The notes under the pieces: model-generated | What the model was told of the DNA's origin: nothing | Databases searched by the model: none | What the model saw: the letters and a program-made list of their open reading frames with translations, nothing else | Shown here: one piece after another, positions 14,967 through 24,539 of the stretch | Layout of the letters: each line of letters starts with the position of its first letter | How positions within the stretch are numbered: the first letter of the stretch is position 1 | Program-made: the position numbers and the translations under genes | Source: a virus | Direction: 5' to 3' (one strand) | DNA: 28,031 nucleotides | IMG/VR virus record: IMGVR_UViG_3300031784_000161 | Location: 1-28,031 of that record

Positions 14967-16805
14967 ATGGCAAATAAAAAAATATCGTACACAACAAGAG
15001 ATTTTCAATCAGTAAGAACTGAATTGATTAATTTTACAAAAACTTACTATCCTGAATTATTGGAGAATGTGAATGACGCGGCAGTTTATTCAGTTTTATT
15101 AGATTTGAACGCGGCAGTAACGGATAATTTACAATACAATATTGATAGAAGTATACAAGAGACTGTGTTACAATTTGCACAACAAAGGTCATCTATTTAT
15201 AATATTGCGAGAACTTATGGTCTTAAAATACCGGGTCAGAGACCTTCGGTTGCGTTAGTTGACTTTTCAATTACAGTACCGGCTGCGGGAGATAAGGAAG
15301 ATTTAAATTACTGTGGTTTATTAAGACGAGGGTCTCAAGTAAATGGTTCAGGTCAAGTGTTTGAAACTGTTTATGATATTGATTTTGCATCACCAATAGG
15401 TGGGGATGGTTTTCCCAATAGATTAAAAATACCTAATTTTGACGCTAATAATAAATTACTTAACTATACGATAGTTAAACGAGAAACCGTGGTTAACGGT
15501 ACTACAAAAGTATTTAAAAAAGTTATAACGCCAAATGATGTTAAACCTTTTTATGAGTTATTTTTACCTGAAAAAAATGTTTTGGGTGTTACAAGTGTTA
15601 TAGTTAAAGACGGTACATCGTATGCTAGTACCCCAAGTGCTCAAGAATTTTTAGGGATTGATAATAGATGGTATGAAGTTAAAGCGTTAATTGACGATAG
15701 GGTGTTTGTTGAAGACCCGACTAAAGTGTCTGATAGTCCAGGTATTAAAGTTGGTAAATATGTTCAGACAAGTGATAAGTTTATCACTGAATACACACCT
15801 GAAGGATATTTGAAATTAACTTTTGGTGGTGGTAGTCAATCTGCTGATGAACAACTTAGAGAATTTGCACGTAATGGGTATAAATTAGATTTGTATAAAT
15901 ATTCAAACAACTTTTCATTAGGTAGCACTTTAAAGGCTAATACGACATTATTTGTACAGTATAGAGTTGGAGGTGGTACAAGTAGTAATTTAGGTGTTAA
16001 TGTTATTAATAATATTGGAACGGTTTCATTTTTTGTTAATGGACCATCAGAAAGTTTTAATACCGCAACTGTTAATTCATTAAGATGTAATAACGTAACC
16101 GCGGCGATAGGTGGGGCTAATTTCCCAACTATTGAAGAGGTACGAAATTTAGTGGCGTTTAACTTTTCTGCACAAAACAGAGCGGTTACTGTTAATGATT
16201 ATGATTCATTAATTAGAACAATGCCGTCACAGTTTGGGGCCCCTGCTAAAGTCGCTATAACTGAGGAGAACAACAAAGTTATTATTAAAATGTTGTCATA
16301 TGACGAGTCGGGTAAATTGACTGAAATAATATCAAACACGTTAATGAATAACGTTGCAAATTATTTGTCAAATTATCGTATGATGAATGACTACATTTCA
16401 ATACAGGTTGCTAATGTAATTGACTTAGGATTGAATATTGATGTTGTTTTAGATAATAGTCAAAATCAAGGTGTGGTAATATCACAAATAATTAATTTAG
16501 TGTCTGATTATTTTGAACCAACTAACTTACAAATGGGTGAAAACGTTTACATTTCAGAAATTAGACGACAAATACAATCACAAAATGGTGTTGTGTCAGT
16601 TTCAGATATTAAAGTCTATAACAAAGTTGGGGGTCAATATTCGTCATCACAAACCTCACAACGATATGCTGATAGTGAGACAAGAGAGATAGAATTAATT
16701 GATGATACTATATTTGCACAACCAAGTCAGACATACCAAATTAGATATCCAAATAAAGACATTTTAATCAGAGTTAAGAACTTAACAACAACAAGTTTTA
16801 GTTGA
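14967..16805 (+). CDS. Baseplate wedge protein, gp6 / baseplate J family
   Basis: A 612-residue protein, comparable to T4 gp6 (660), which forms the inner ring of the baseplate wedge and clamps gp25 and gp7. The N-terminus is characteristic: ISYTTRDFQSVRTELINFTK, PELLENVNDAA, then DLNAAVTDNLQYNIDRSIQE and AQQRSSIYNIARTYGLKIPG (about residues 6-92). A beta-rich central region (about 95-370) precedes a typical J-type C-terminal part: EEVRNLVAFNFSAQNRAVTVND (about 390-412; quoted in part, with the SAQNRAVTVNDYDSLI core), and a ring-forming domain with repeated beta-alpha units (VANVIDLGLNIDVVLDNSQ). It ends in TGA, unlike most genes here. A 71-base gap with a large hairpin separates it from the giant gene downstream. 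Confidence 0.93.
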   Translation: MANKKISYTTRDFQSVRTELINFTKTYYPELLENVNDAAVYSVLLDLNAAVTDNLQYNIDRSIQETVLQFAQQRSSIYNIARTYGLKIPGQRPSVALVDFSITVPAAGDKEDLNYCGLLRRGSQVNGSGQVFETVYDIDFASPIGGDGFPNRLKIPNFDANNKLLNYTIVKRETVVNGTTKVFKKVITPNDVKPFYELFLPEKNVLGVTSVIVKDGTSYASTPSAQEFLGIDNRWYEVKALIDDRVFVEDPTKVSDSPGIKVGKYVQTSDKFITEYTPEGYLKLTFGGGSQSADEQLREFARNGYKLDLYKYSNNFSLGSTLKANTTLFVQYRVGGGTSSNLGVNVINNIGTVSFFVNGPSESFNTATVNSLRCNNVTAAIGGANFPTIEEVRNLVAFNFSAQNRAVTVNDYDSLIRTMPSQFGAPAKVAITEENNKVIIKMLSYDESGKLTEIISNTLMNNVANYLSNYRMMNDYISIQVANVIDLGLNIDVVLDNSQNQGVVISQIINLVSDYFEPTNLQMGENVYISEIRRQIQSQNGVVSVSDIKVYNKVGGQYSSSQTSQRYADSETREIELIDDTIFAQPSQTYQIRYPNKDILIRVKNLTTTSFS

Positions 16806-16832
16806 TGATTTATTTTATGGAAAACTCATTTA

Positions 16833-16871
16833 TCTTTTAAAAATAGTAAATAAACTATTTATTTTAAAAGA
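16833..16871. repeat. Bulged 15-bp inverted repeat just upstream of the giant gene
   Basis: Arms tcttttaaaaatagt (16833-16847) and actatttattttaaaaga (16854-16871) pair over 15 bp with a 3-base bulge (16859-16861) and a 6-base loop. The hairpin ends five bases before the ATG at 16877. It has no T run behind it, so it is a poor terminator; it could restrict ribosome access or be an operator-like dyad. It is very AT-rich, so folding would be weak per base pair. Confidence 0.75.
16855..16863 (+). promoter_or_regulatory. TATTTAT-type leader element before the giant gene
   Basis: CTATTTATT, starting 22 bases before the ATG at 16877, one base off the ATATTTATT form seen at 5102 and 9595. It is part of the 3' arm of the inverted repeat, so repeat symmetry may account for it. 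Confidence 0.22.
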
Positions 16872-16876
16872 AATAA

Positions 16877-19800
16877 ATGTCTAACTCATACAGAATAAGA
16901 ACAACACCCGGTATTGACAAATCAATAAGGGTAACCATAGACCAAGAATTTGATTATCTTGAAATTTTATCTCTAAAACTATTAAGTAGTGAGGTGTATA
17001 CAAGACAATGTTCCGATTACGGAGTAATTGTTGGTCGTGTAAGTGTTAATAATGGTTTTGGTATCCCAAATGCTAAAGTATCGGTTTTCGTTCCGTTATC
17101 TTCAGAAGATGAAAAAAATGAAGTAATAACAACTTTATATCCCTACAAAACATTAACAGATTTAAACGAGGAAGGTTATAAATATAATTTATTACCAACA
17201 GAAAAATCATATTCAAACCACGAACCAACAGGTACATTTTTTACTCGTAAAGATGTATTAACAAATCCAACTAAAATTGAGGTTTTTGATAAGTATTATA
17301 AATATAATGCGGTAACAAACGAAAGTGGGGATTATATGATTTTTGGTGTTCCATTAGGTTCTCAAACAATTGTAGTTAATATTGACTTATCGGACATTGG
17401 TGAATTCTCATTATCACCTCAAGATTTAATTAGAATGGGTGTTGCGACACCTAATCAAGTTAATGGTACTAAATTTAGAGCCTCATCTAATTTAAATGAA
17501 TTACCTCAGATTATTACAATTAATCGTACTTTAGAAGTTGAACCATTATGGGGGGATACTAGTGTTTGTACATTAGGTATCACAAGAACAGACTTTGATT
17601 TATCTGCTGAAAAAAACATTAATATAAAACCAACCGCAATTTTTATGGGGTCTATCATTTCTACAAATGAAGACCACTATATGAAATCAAGATGTAGACC
17701 ATCACTTAAATTAGGTCAACAGTGTAGTTTAGTTACGGGTCCTGGTAGTATATCGGCAATTAGACAAACAATATTTCAAGACACTGACGGTAGACCGACA
17801 CTTGAAGTTGCAAAAGACTTTGAAGAAGGTGGTCAAGTAATTGATGATAACGGTACTTGGATGTTTGATATTCCAATGAACTTGGATTATGTGATAACTA
17901 ATGAATTTGGTGAACAAGTATTATCGTTAGACCCAAAAAAAGGAATTCCAACTAAAGGAAAATATAGATTTAAAATAAAATGGAATCAATCACCTGATAT
18001 GGGTGAAGAGATTAAAAGGGGTTATTTTTTAGTTCCAAATATTAAAGAATATGGTTGGAACACATCAGGAGGTAAAGACCCGTTAACTAATCAATCAGCG
18101 GGTGATTTAGGAAATTTTGGTAATCTTGATAATCCTTGTACCGACGCTTCAAGTAAGTTACCAAACACGAAAGAAGCGAAAATGGCTCACGCGTCATATG
18201 CGTTTAGTTTAAATTGGGATGATTATGGTTATACGGGTACGACTGTTACTGACACACAATATCAGGTTGGGTTAGATATGATTCAGGAGGCTATTGATTG
18301 TAAAGATAGATTTATTGAAATGAGGTATAATAAAGTTTATACTGTTTCTCAATTAATGAGTGAATATAGACGAGGGGATTCTAATAATCGTATTATAGCG
18401 ATTAAAAATATATTGGACGACGCTTGTGATTCAACAAACAATAAGTTTCCATCAAATGACGGGATGTATAGATTGGACATAATTTATTTGTTGTTCTTGG
18501 TTGCAATGTTTGTTGTTTACCCTATTTTATTTATCTTAGTCTTTTTAGTTCATTTATTTCTTTGGATATTATGTAACATTATATTACCCCTCATTAGATT
18601 TTTAAAAGGGGTTGTGTGTACGTTGGCGGATGGTATTTGTCGTATCGCTAACGTGTCTGTTGGTTGGGGTAGACCTTTTGGATTTTTAGATGGTTTATGT
18701 AATAAATTACGTGAAGCCTGTAATAGTTTGACCGATATGGTTGCTAGAATTGAAAAAATTTGTGAAGAGTCAAACTTAAAATTACCAATGTTAACATATC
18801 CTGATTGTGAATTGTGTGGATGTGAACCAGAACCACCAAAACAAGGTCAACCTGAAGGAGGTAATGCTTTAGCGGCGTTCAATACTTCCCAAGGTTCTAA
18901 TAGTGTTTTGGCAGATTTTACTGATTCAGGTCGTTATATTGGACCATATAATAATTCAGGACAATTCCAAAATCCGGGTGCTAGTTCGGGGTATTTTAAT
19001 AATTTTAAATCACCTGATGATAATTTGTTTATCTCAGGTATCTACGTTAAAACACCTAAATCTTGGGACACAAGGTCAATACCGACATTTGTTGATAATC
19101 CCGGTGATGATTGTTCGTCTATTGGGAAAAGAGGTGCTTATGTCCAATCAACTGATTTACCTTGGCATGAAAGAGTTAATTTATTTAATCTTAAATCAAA
19201 ATATTTTGAAAGAAGTAATAATAATCCTGGTGGAGGTGTGAATAGAATTAAAGTTAGATTTAATGTTGATAAAAACGGAGGTCCATTACCTAATAATAAT
19301 AGTATGACAGGTACGTTTCACGAAGATAATGTTCTTGCTATTTTTATTGATGACTCAGAATCACAAAATTTTAAAGTTGGTAATATGTTAACCACTGTTG
19401 ACCCTCAATTTAGTCAAGATATAAATTTAACAGGTGTAACGATACCTAATGATTACGGTACTAATAGTATAACAGGTACAACGATAGGTGTACCAATACC
19501 AGGTAATGACCCTAAACTTAGACAATCACAATATATTGTAAAATATTCAAACCCGAACTACAGTCCAGGTCAACCTGCTGAATTACAAACAACGTATGTT
19601 ATAACGGCTAGTACTGCAACAACAACATATCATAAATTTGGGATGGACTTAGAATATTTCCAAGTTATTGAAAATGTTAGTGTTACTGAATATTTAAATA
19701 ACGTTCAAACATATGTTGGTAATGGTGATTTACCTAATTCATTTTTAACACGAATAGTTAACGCTGGGTATTATCAGTTTGGAACTGCTAGATGTGGTTA

Positions 19801-22774
19801 TAGTTCATTGTATAGGGCTACTAATAATACATTTCAAGCACCTTGTTTAAGTTCAAGAACAGGTACAGGTTTAAATACGGGAGGTATTCCTGGACCTATC
19901 AGAGATTATTTTAAAGATTTTAGTAAAGTAAGAGTCGTATTTATGGTTAGAGGTGTTGACCCAAATTCAACAAGAACAACAGTCTCATACGATTTAAGTA
20001 AATTATATGGTAGTAAAGATTATGGGAAAGTTGTTAGGACTTTACCTAAAATGAAATTAAATATACCTATTAATGGTGGATTTAAAAATGTTAGACATAA
20101 TCTCTCAAAAAGTACTGATGGAGACTCATACAGTGGTATGAAATTATATTATGATTCATTTAGTTGGGAACCTAGTAGAAATTCATTGGGGGTTCCTGTA
20201 GAAATAGACCCCGCAACAAAATTTGACATTAACGGTAATCCACAAACAGGTACTAATTACGACCCTGTAACAAATGACCCTAAATATAGACCTGTCGGTT
20301 ACTGTAATTTTTCAGGGTTTTCAACTAATCAACATCGTTATTATTCGGCAATGGATAGTGCTTGGAACACCAACGTTAATTATAGAAATTTGACAACATC
20401 AACAAGTGACAGTTTTTATGGATTAAGAATGAATGGTAGTACTAGTAGTAAAAACTTAGACGTTAGTGTTAGTGGTAATCTTTTTTATGATGGTAACGGT
20501 CATTGTGGATTTTTCCAAAATGATGGTACTAATACACCGTTTAATGGTTCAATAGGTATAAGAGACAGTGACGGTAATCCACGTTGTAACTCTGACGCAA
20601 TAAGATATTGGAATTTGTGGACCGCAACTGCAGCATCGTGTGCTTATTGTGGTGGTGCTTGTACCCCAAATCCTAACTGTACTTGGAATTGGTGGTATGG
20701 AGGTACTGAATGTTGTTTATATTATCCATATTATTATTTAAATGATGACTCAAGAGATAACGGAAGTAAAACTCAAAACATCTATGATAAACATAATAGA
20801 GGTTATTATCCTAACGAAATAATTGAAGGTGGTTCTGCTAGTGTTATGGGTACTAGAAATCCTACTGTGAATCCTGGATATGAGGTTTCAACTATTACAA
20901 TTGCGACATATTATTATTCTGTTACTTATCATAGTACATCAGGACCATCAATGATTATTGGTGATAGTGCTACGTTAAACGCTGGTTTAGGTGACAATAA
21001 TAGGGCGATAGTGATGAGGACAGATAGATTACCGTCATCATCTTCACCTGAAATAGGTGCTGTGAGTTATCAAAGTTATTGTTTACATGCAAATAATAAC
21101 TTTAGTATGTTTGTTATTGGTGATGATGGAAGTGTGACTTCTTTAGCAGGAAGTTCTGAGGCACAAGGTGTTGGTTCATCAGGAGATAACGCGGCGGCAA
21201 ATGCTCAGAAAACTAAATGTAGTAGGGGTAAAAATGTATTAGACACGTTTAGTTGTCAAAATTTAATACCTTTAGATTGTTATTATGTTAATAAAACTGA
21301 AGACCCTACAAGTCCTTTTATAACCTATTGGGATAAACCATCACCATTAGTTGCTGGTGATAGGGCCACAACCGCGGCATGTTATGGTAATGGTTTAGCA
21401 AGTTCCGACCCATTATATGGTGGTCAACCTGAGTCTATTATGCAAGGTGGTTGTTATCTTTTAGTAACAGTACCATTCGGTACTTTAAAATTAGATTGGG
21501 AGTTACTTAAAGAATGGAGGGCGAGAATGGTTATTGCGTTTGGGGCGTGTAGAAATGTATTCGCACATATGTTCACTAACAATTGGATTAACGGAACATT
21601 GTTTGCTTTTTCATTCAAAAATAACAGATATTTTACGGGTATTAATAGTTCAAACCCTAACACACCTTACAATTGTTATTGTAAAAACACTATGTATATG
21701 GACGCGAGTACAAATAATTTTTATTACAGAAGTTCACCATATAATGTTGAATATAATACTTTCATAGGTAGACGAAATCCGAGAAATTGGTTTACCGCTA
21801 AAGGATTTGGTGGTAATACTAAAGATTTAATGTTTCCAACAACAATTATGGATTTAGGACCTAGAGATATTTACACACAAGAAATAGTTTCAAATAATGA
21901 GTATGATGGTTATGTTATGAAAAATTTAAACAGTACCACATTCCAAGATGTTAGTGAATTGTTGAATTTATTTATCTTAACAAGATTGATTAATAAAACA
22001 TTTATGAAAAAAATAATTGGTAGTGCTAGAATTACCGAATATTTTAGTAGGTCTAATTTAAAAATTGATTCGGATTATGCTCAAATGAATTCAATTAATT
22101 CTGAATTAGGGGTACTTCAGTTTGATTCTGAAAATTATACTAATTGTGACATTTATTTTAATGGTGCTGAAGCTGAAAATGCGGTATTTGGAGTGTTTTA
22201 TTCTTCAAATACTCAGGTTAGAGATTATATAACACCAAAAAGGACTATCATAACTGATGATGTGTCTAAAAACTCAAATAAATTAGATTGTGCGTTTGAA
22301 TACATACCTGTTAAAACTCAAACAGTACCATTTTATCAATGGAATATTAAGAAAAATTATAACGGTGATGATGATGGAAATGTTGACGGTCCATCGCCAC
22401 CTGATAGTATATTTGGAAGTCAAGTTAATGAATGGGATACTAATGGTTATTCGGCTCAGACGGCATTTTTAACTTATGATTATCAAAAATTAGACAGAAT
22501 TGACACTAATTCACGATATTTCAGAACTAAAGGTTCATCGCTTTTAAAATACTATAAAGGATATATTTATTCTGTAGAGGCTGGTACTGAAGAACATGAC
22601 GGTGACATTCAATTTTGGGATAAAAATAGTGTACCACCTGATTCTGAATCGGCAGTAAGTAGGGTTGTAAATACAGGTGCACCGTTTTTCTTCTATTTTG
22701 GTTTAAATAAAGGTAAATCGGCATTTGATAGATTCACTAGAAAGTGGATTGAAACTGATTTTGATATAGAATAA
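16877..22774 (+). CDS. Giant wedge-region virion protein with carboxypeptidase-regulatory-like domain and hydrophobic segment
   Basis: A 1965-residue protein following gp25-like and gp6-like genes, the place of T4 gp7 (1032 residues); I cannot show homology to gp7. Residues about 48-170 resemble a carboxypeptidase-regulatory/transthyretin-like beta sandwich (GVIVGRVSVNNGFGIPNAKV, and later TNESGDYMIFGVPLGSQTI). Residues 535-573 are almost wholly hydrophobic (IIYLLFLVAMFVVYPILF then ILVFLVHLFLWILCNII), enough for two membrane-spanning helices, which is unusual for a baseplate protein. A Cys-rich stretch follows (about 581-650, with CELCGCEPEPP). A second Cys cluster holds C1255, C1258, C1262, C1268, C1279 and C1280 among Trp/Tyr/Gly. 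The rest is Asn/Gly/Ser/Thr/Tyr-rich and beta-like. There is no catalytic motif I recognise. Its start has a hairpin upstream, and the next gene begins four bases after the stop. Confidence 0.72.
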   Translation: MSNSYRIRTTPGIDKSIRVTIDQEFDYLEILSLKLLSSEVYTRQCSDYGVIVGRVSVNNGFGIPNAKVSVFVPLSSEDEKNEVITTLYPYKTLTDLNEEGYKYNLLPTEKSYSNHEPTGTFFTRKDVLTNPTKIEVFDKYYKYNAVTNESGDYMIFGVPLGSQTIVVNIDLSDIGEFSLSPQDLIRMGVATPNQVNGTKFRASSNLNELPQIITINRTLEVEPLWGDTSVCTLGITRTDFDLSAEKNINIKPTAIFMGSIISTNEDHYMKSRCRPSLKLGQQCSLVTGPGSISAIRQTIFQDTDGRPTLEVAKDFEEGGQVIDDNGTWMFDIPMNLDYVITNEFGEQVLSLDPKKGIPTKGKYRFKIKWNQSPDMGEEIKRGYFLVPNIKEYGWNTSGGKDPLTNQSAGDLGNFGNLDNPCTDASSKLPNTKEAKMAHASYAFSLNWDDYGYTGTTVTDTQYQVGLDMIQEAIDCKDRFIEMRYNKVYTVSQLMSEYRRGDSNNRIIAIKNILDDACDSTNNKFPSNDGMYRLDIIYLLFLVAMFVVYPILFILVFLVHLFLWILCNIILPLIRFLKGVVCTLADGICRIANVSVGWGRPFGFLDGLCNKLREACNSLTDMVARIEKICEESNLKLPMLTYPDCELCGCEPEPPKQGQPEGGNALAAFNTSQGSNSVLADFTDSGRYIGPYNNSGQFQNPGASSGYFNNFKSPDDNLFISGIYVKTPKSWDTRSIPTFVDNPGDDCSSIGKRGAYVQSTDLPWHERVNLFNLKSKYFERSNNNPGGGVNRIKVRFNVDKNGGPLPNNNSMTGTFHEDNVLAIFIDDSESQNFKVGNMLTTVDPQFSQDINLTGVTIPNDYGTNSITGTTIGVPIPGNDPKLRQSQYIVKYSNPNYSPGQPAELQTTYVITASTATTTYHKFGMDLEYFQVIENVSVTEYLNNVQTYVGNGDLPNSFLTRIVNAGYYQFGTARCGYSSLYRATNNTFQAPCLSSRTGTGLNTGGIPGPIRDYFKDFSKVRVVFMVRGVDPNSTRTTVSYDLSKLYGSKDYGKVVRTLPKMKLNIPINGGFKNVRHNLSKSTDGDSYSGMKLYYDSFSWEPSRNSLGVPVEIDPATKFDINGNPQTGTNYDPVTNDPKYRPVGYCNFSGFSTNQHRYYSAMDSAWNTNVNYRNLTTSTSDSFYGLRMNGSTSSKNLDVSVSGNLFYDGNGHCGFFQNDGTNTPFNGSIGIRDSDGNPRCNSDAIRYWNLWTATAASCAYCGGACTPNPNCTWNWWYGGTECCLYYPYYYLNDDSRDNGSKTQNIYDKHNRGYYPNEIIEGGSASVMGTRNPTVNPGYEVSTITIATYYYSVTYHSTSGPSMIIGDSATLNAGLGDNNRAIVMRTDRLPSSSSPEIGAVSYQSYCLHANNNFSMFVIGDDGSVTSLAGSSEAQGVGSSGDNAAANAQKTKCSRGKNVLDTFSCQNLIPLDCYYVNKTEDPTSPFITYWDKPSPLVAGDRATTAACYGNGLASSDPLYGGQPESIMQGGCYLLVTVPFGTLKLDWELLKEWRARMVIAFGACRNVFAHMFTNNWINGTLFAFSFKNNRYFTGINSSNPNTPYNCYCKNTMYMDASTNNFYYRSSPYNVEYNTFIGRRNPRNWFTAKGFGGNTKDLMFPTTIMDLGPRDIYTQEIVSNNEYDGYVMKNLNSTTFQDVSELLNLFILTRLINKTFMKKIIGSARITEYFSRSNLKIDSDYAQMNSINSELGVLQFDSENYTNCDIYFNGAEAENAVFGVFYSSNTQVRDYITPKRTIITDDVSKNSNKLDCAFEYIPVKTQTVPFYQWNIKKNYNGDDDGNVDGPSPPDSIFGSQVNEWDTNGYSAQTAFLTYDYQKLDRIDTNSRYFRTKGSSLLKYYKGYIYSVEAGTEEHDGDIQFWDKNSVPPDSESAVSRVVNTGAPFFFYFGLNKGKSAFDRFTRKWIETDFDIE

Positions 22775-22778
22775 TTAA

Positions 22779-24539
22779 ATGGGTAATAATAATGAAATAA
22801 GAGTGGTATTAGGTTCGTTGAGATATAAATCAGCGTCTAATACCACTATTGGTTTAAAACTACCGTTAATTCAAACGGCTAAAGAAAATATTGAGTTTGA
22901 TAGAAATATTAATATTAGTTTGGCGGAGGTGTTTGATAGAGAAAGACAAAAGTCAACAATATTTAGACCTACCTGTAAATTTTCATTATTGTTTAAAAAT
23001 TCATATACTGGTAGTACTAATTACGTACCTTTTGAAAATAATTTATATTATGTCAATGCCGCAACTGCGGCGAAAAACCAATGTGACCAAACTGCTGAAA
23101 ATGTGTCTTGGAGTGGGTTACCACAGTATAACGAGTTTGATTTTATTCGTAATGATTATAATGTTGTTGGATATACACAACCACCAAATAACCACATTAG
23201 GTTTGTTAATAAAAGTGCGTCAACGTACAATTGGAATTTTTTCTTGAGTTATCCTTATGATAATAACTATAATAAACAAATGTCGGCGTTTGATACGGTT
23301 AATAACAATACATTAACGTGGGTTTCGGGTGATGGGATTCCGTTTTCTATAACAATGACTAGTGAAAACGGAACAAATGTTGTTAGGTTTACTTGTCCTG
23401 GTAAACACGGATTATCTGTTGGTGAATTTGTTAAGTTAAGTTTTAAGTATAATAATGACGAATATTTTGAAGTGTTCTCATTAGGTGATGGTAGAATTAA
23501 TAGTGATAAATACATCTTTAATATTATTAATTATGGGTTTGTTGGAACAACGTTTTCAAATGGTGTGACAGGAACGTTTAAACGAGTTTTAGATGTTAAC
23601 AATCCAAGTAATAGTACCTCAGAATATTACGTAAAAACAAACAAACTAATTTCAAATGTTGAGGACGCGGTATTGGTTAATGCTGGATTTGAACAGAATA
23701 TTTTTGGTAAAGTTAAAAAGTTTGAAAGTAGTGGTTTCACTCCAAATTATATTGAAAGAACGTCAATTAAAGAAGGTGCACAATCTTATACACTAACGTT
23801 TAATAAAGATTTTGATATATCACCTTTAAGAGATAATCAAAAACGGCCAATTACTGAATTATATTTTACTGTAATATGGCAAGGATATTTTGGATGGACG
23901 TTTGGTGTTGCTAATAGTGAATTACAACAAGGTTATGAATGGAATTTACAATTAAACGGTAATACACCTAACCCTTGGTGGAGTAATACTAACAATGATT
24001 CTAAAACAGGGTTTCCACTTGGTAGGTACTCAAGTCCTATGGGTACTGCACTAACAGGTCAATTCACATATGTTAAACCACTAAAATATGGTGATATAAT
24101 TGATGGTGATTACTGTGAATGGAATGACGTAGAACAAACTGAAAGAACTATTTCAACACTATACCATAAATTTAAATTTAATCCTAAAGTATTTGATATT
24201 CGTGGAAAAGCGGTTGGTACTGATAATTTATTTGGATATTATTATCAACCTCATCATAAGTTAACAATACGTAAATATTCGGATTATGTTGAGAATGCTG
24301 ACCCAACAGTTATTGATATACCTGATTATTCGTATTATGATACGACACAACAACAGTTTATTTGGAGGGATATCTATACGTATGGGTTTTTTGATTCTGA
24401 TGGTAGAGGTGTTGATTATCCGTTTATAAATGGTAAACACTACCCAAGTATGAATTCAATATTTAGAATTATACCTGAAGGAACTAACTATGTTAGTGAT
24501 AATATTGTACCTGAACCAACTACAGATGAGTGTGAATAA
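22779..24539 (+). CDS. Virion-type protein of unknown function (586 aa)
   Basis: A 586-residue protein I do not recognise. The N-terminus (GNNNEIRVVLGSLRYKS, then NISLAEVFDRERQKS) is followed by Asn/Tyr/Phe-rich beta-like sequence. Residues about 193-225 include VRFTCPGKHGLSVGEFVKLS, similar to the 'HGLSVGD-x-V' turn seen in many tail-fibre and baseplate proteins. Later parts have WQGYFGWTFGV and many Tyr/Trp-rich turns, and the C-terminus is acidic (PEPTTDECE). There is no signal peptide, membrane segment or enzyme motif. Its placement directly behind the giant wedge-region gene, with a four-base gap, and a 14-base overlap with the next gene argue for a baseplate or fibre-attachment component. 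Confidence 0.78.
   Translation: MGNNNEIRVVLGSLRYKSASNTTIGLKLPLIQTAKENIEFDRNINISLAEVFDRERQKSTIFRPTCKFSLLFKNSYTGSTNYVPFENNLYYVNAATAAKNQCDQTAENVSWSGLPQYNEFDFIRNDYNVVGYTQPPNNHIRFVNKSASTYNWNFFLSYPYDNNYNKQMSAFDTVNNNTLTWVSGDGIPFSITMTSENGTNVVRFTCPGKHGLSVGEFVKLSFKYNNDEYFEVFSLGDGRINSDKYIFNIINYGFVGTTFSNGVTGTFKRVLDVNNPSNSTSEYYVKTNKLISNVEDAVLVNAGFEQNIFGKVKKFESSGFTPNYIERTSIKEGAQSYTLTFNKDFDISPLRDNQKRPITELYFTVIWQGYFGWTFGVANSELQQGYEWNLQLNGNTPNPWWSNTNNDSKTGFPLGRYSSPMGTALTGQFTYVKPLKYGDIIDGDYCEWNDVEQTERTISTLYHKFKFNPKVFDIRGKAVGTDNLFGYYYQPHHKLTIRKYSDYVENADPTVIDIPDYSYYDTTQQQFIWRDIYTYGFFDSDGRGVDYPFINGKHYPSMNSIFRIIPEGTNYVSDNIVPEPTTDECE

Noticed and set aside
24490-24525. ATG at 24490 as the start of the 271-residue gene
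   Set aside because: It would add a hydrophobic stub read from inside the preceding gene. The ATG at 24526 gives a natural N-terminus and the short overlap typical of this gene string.
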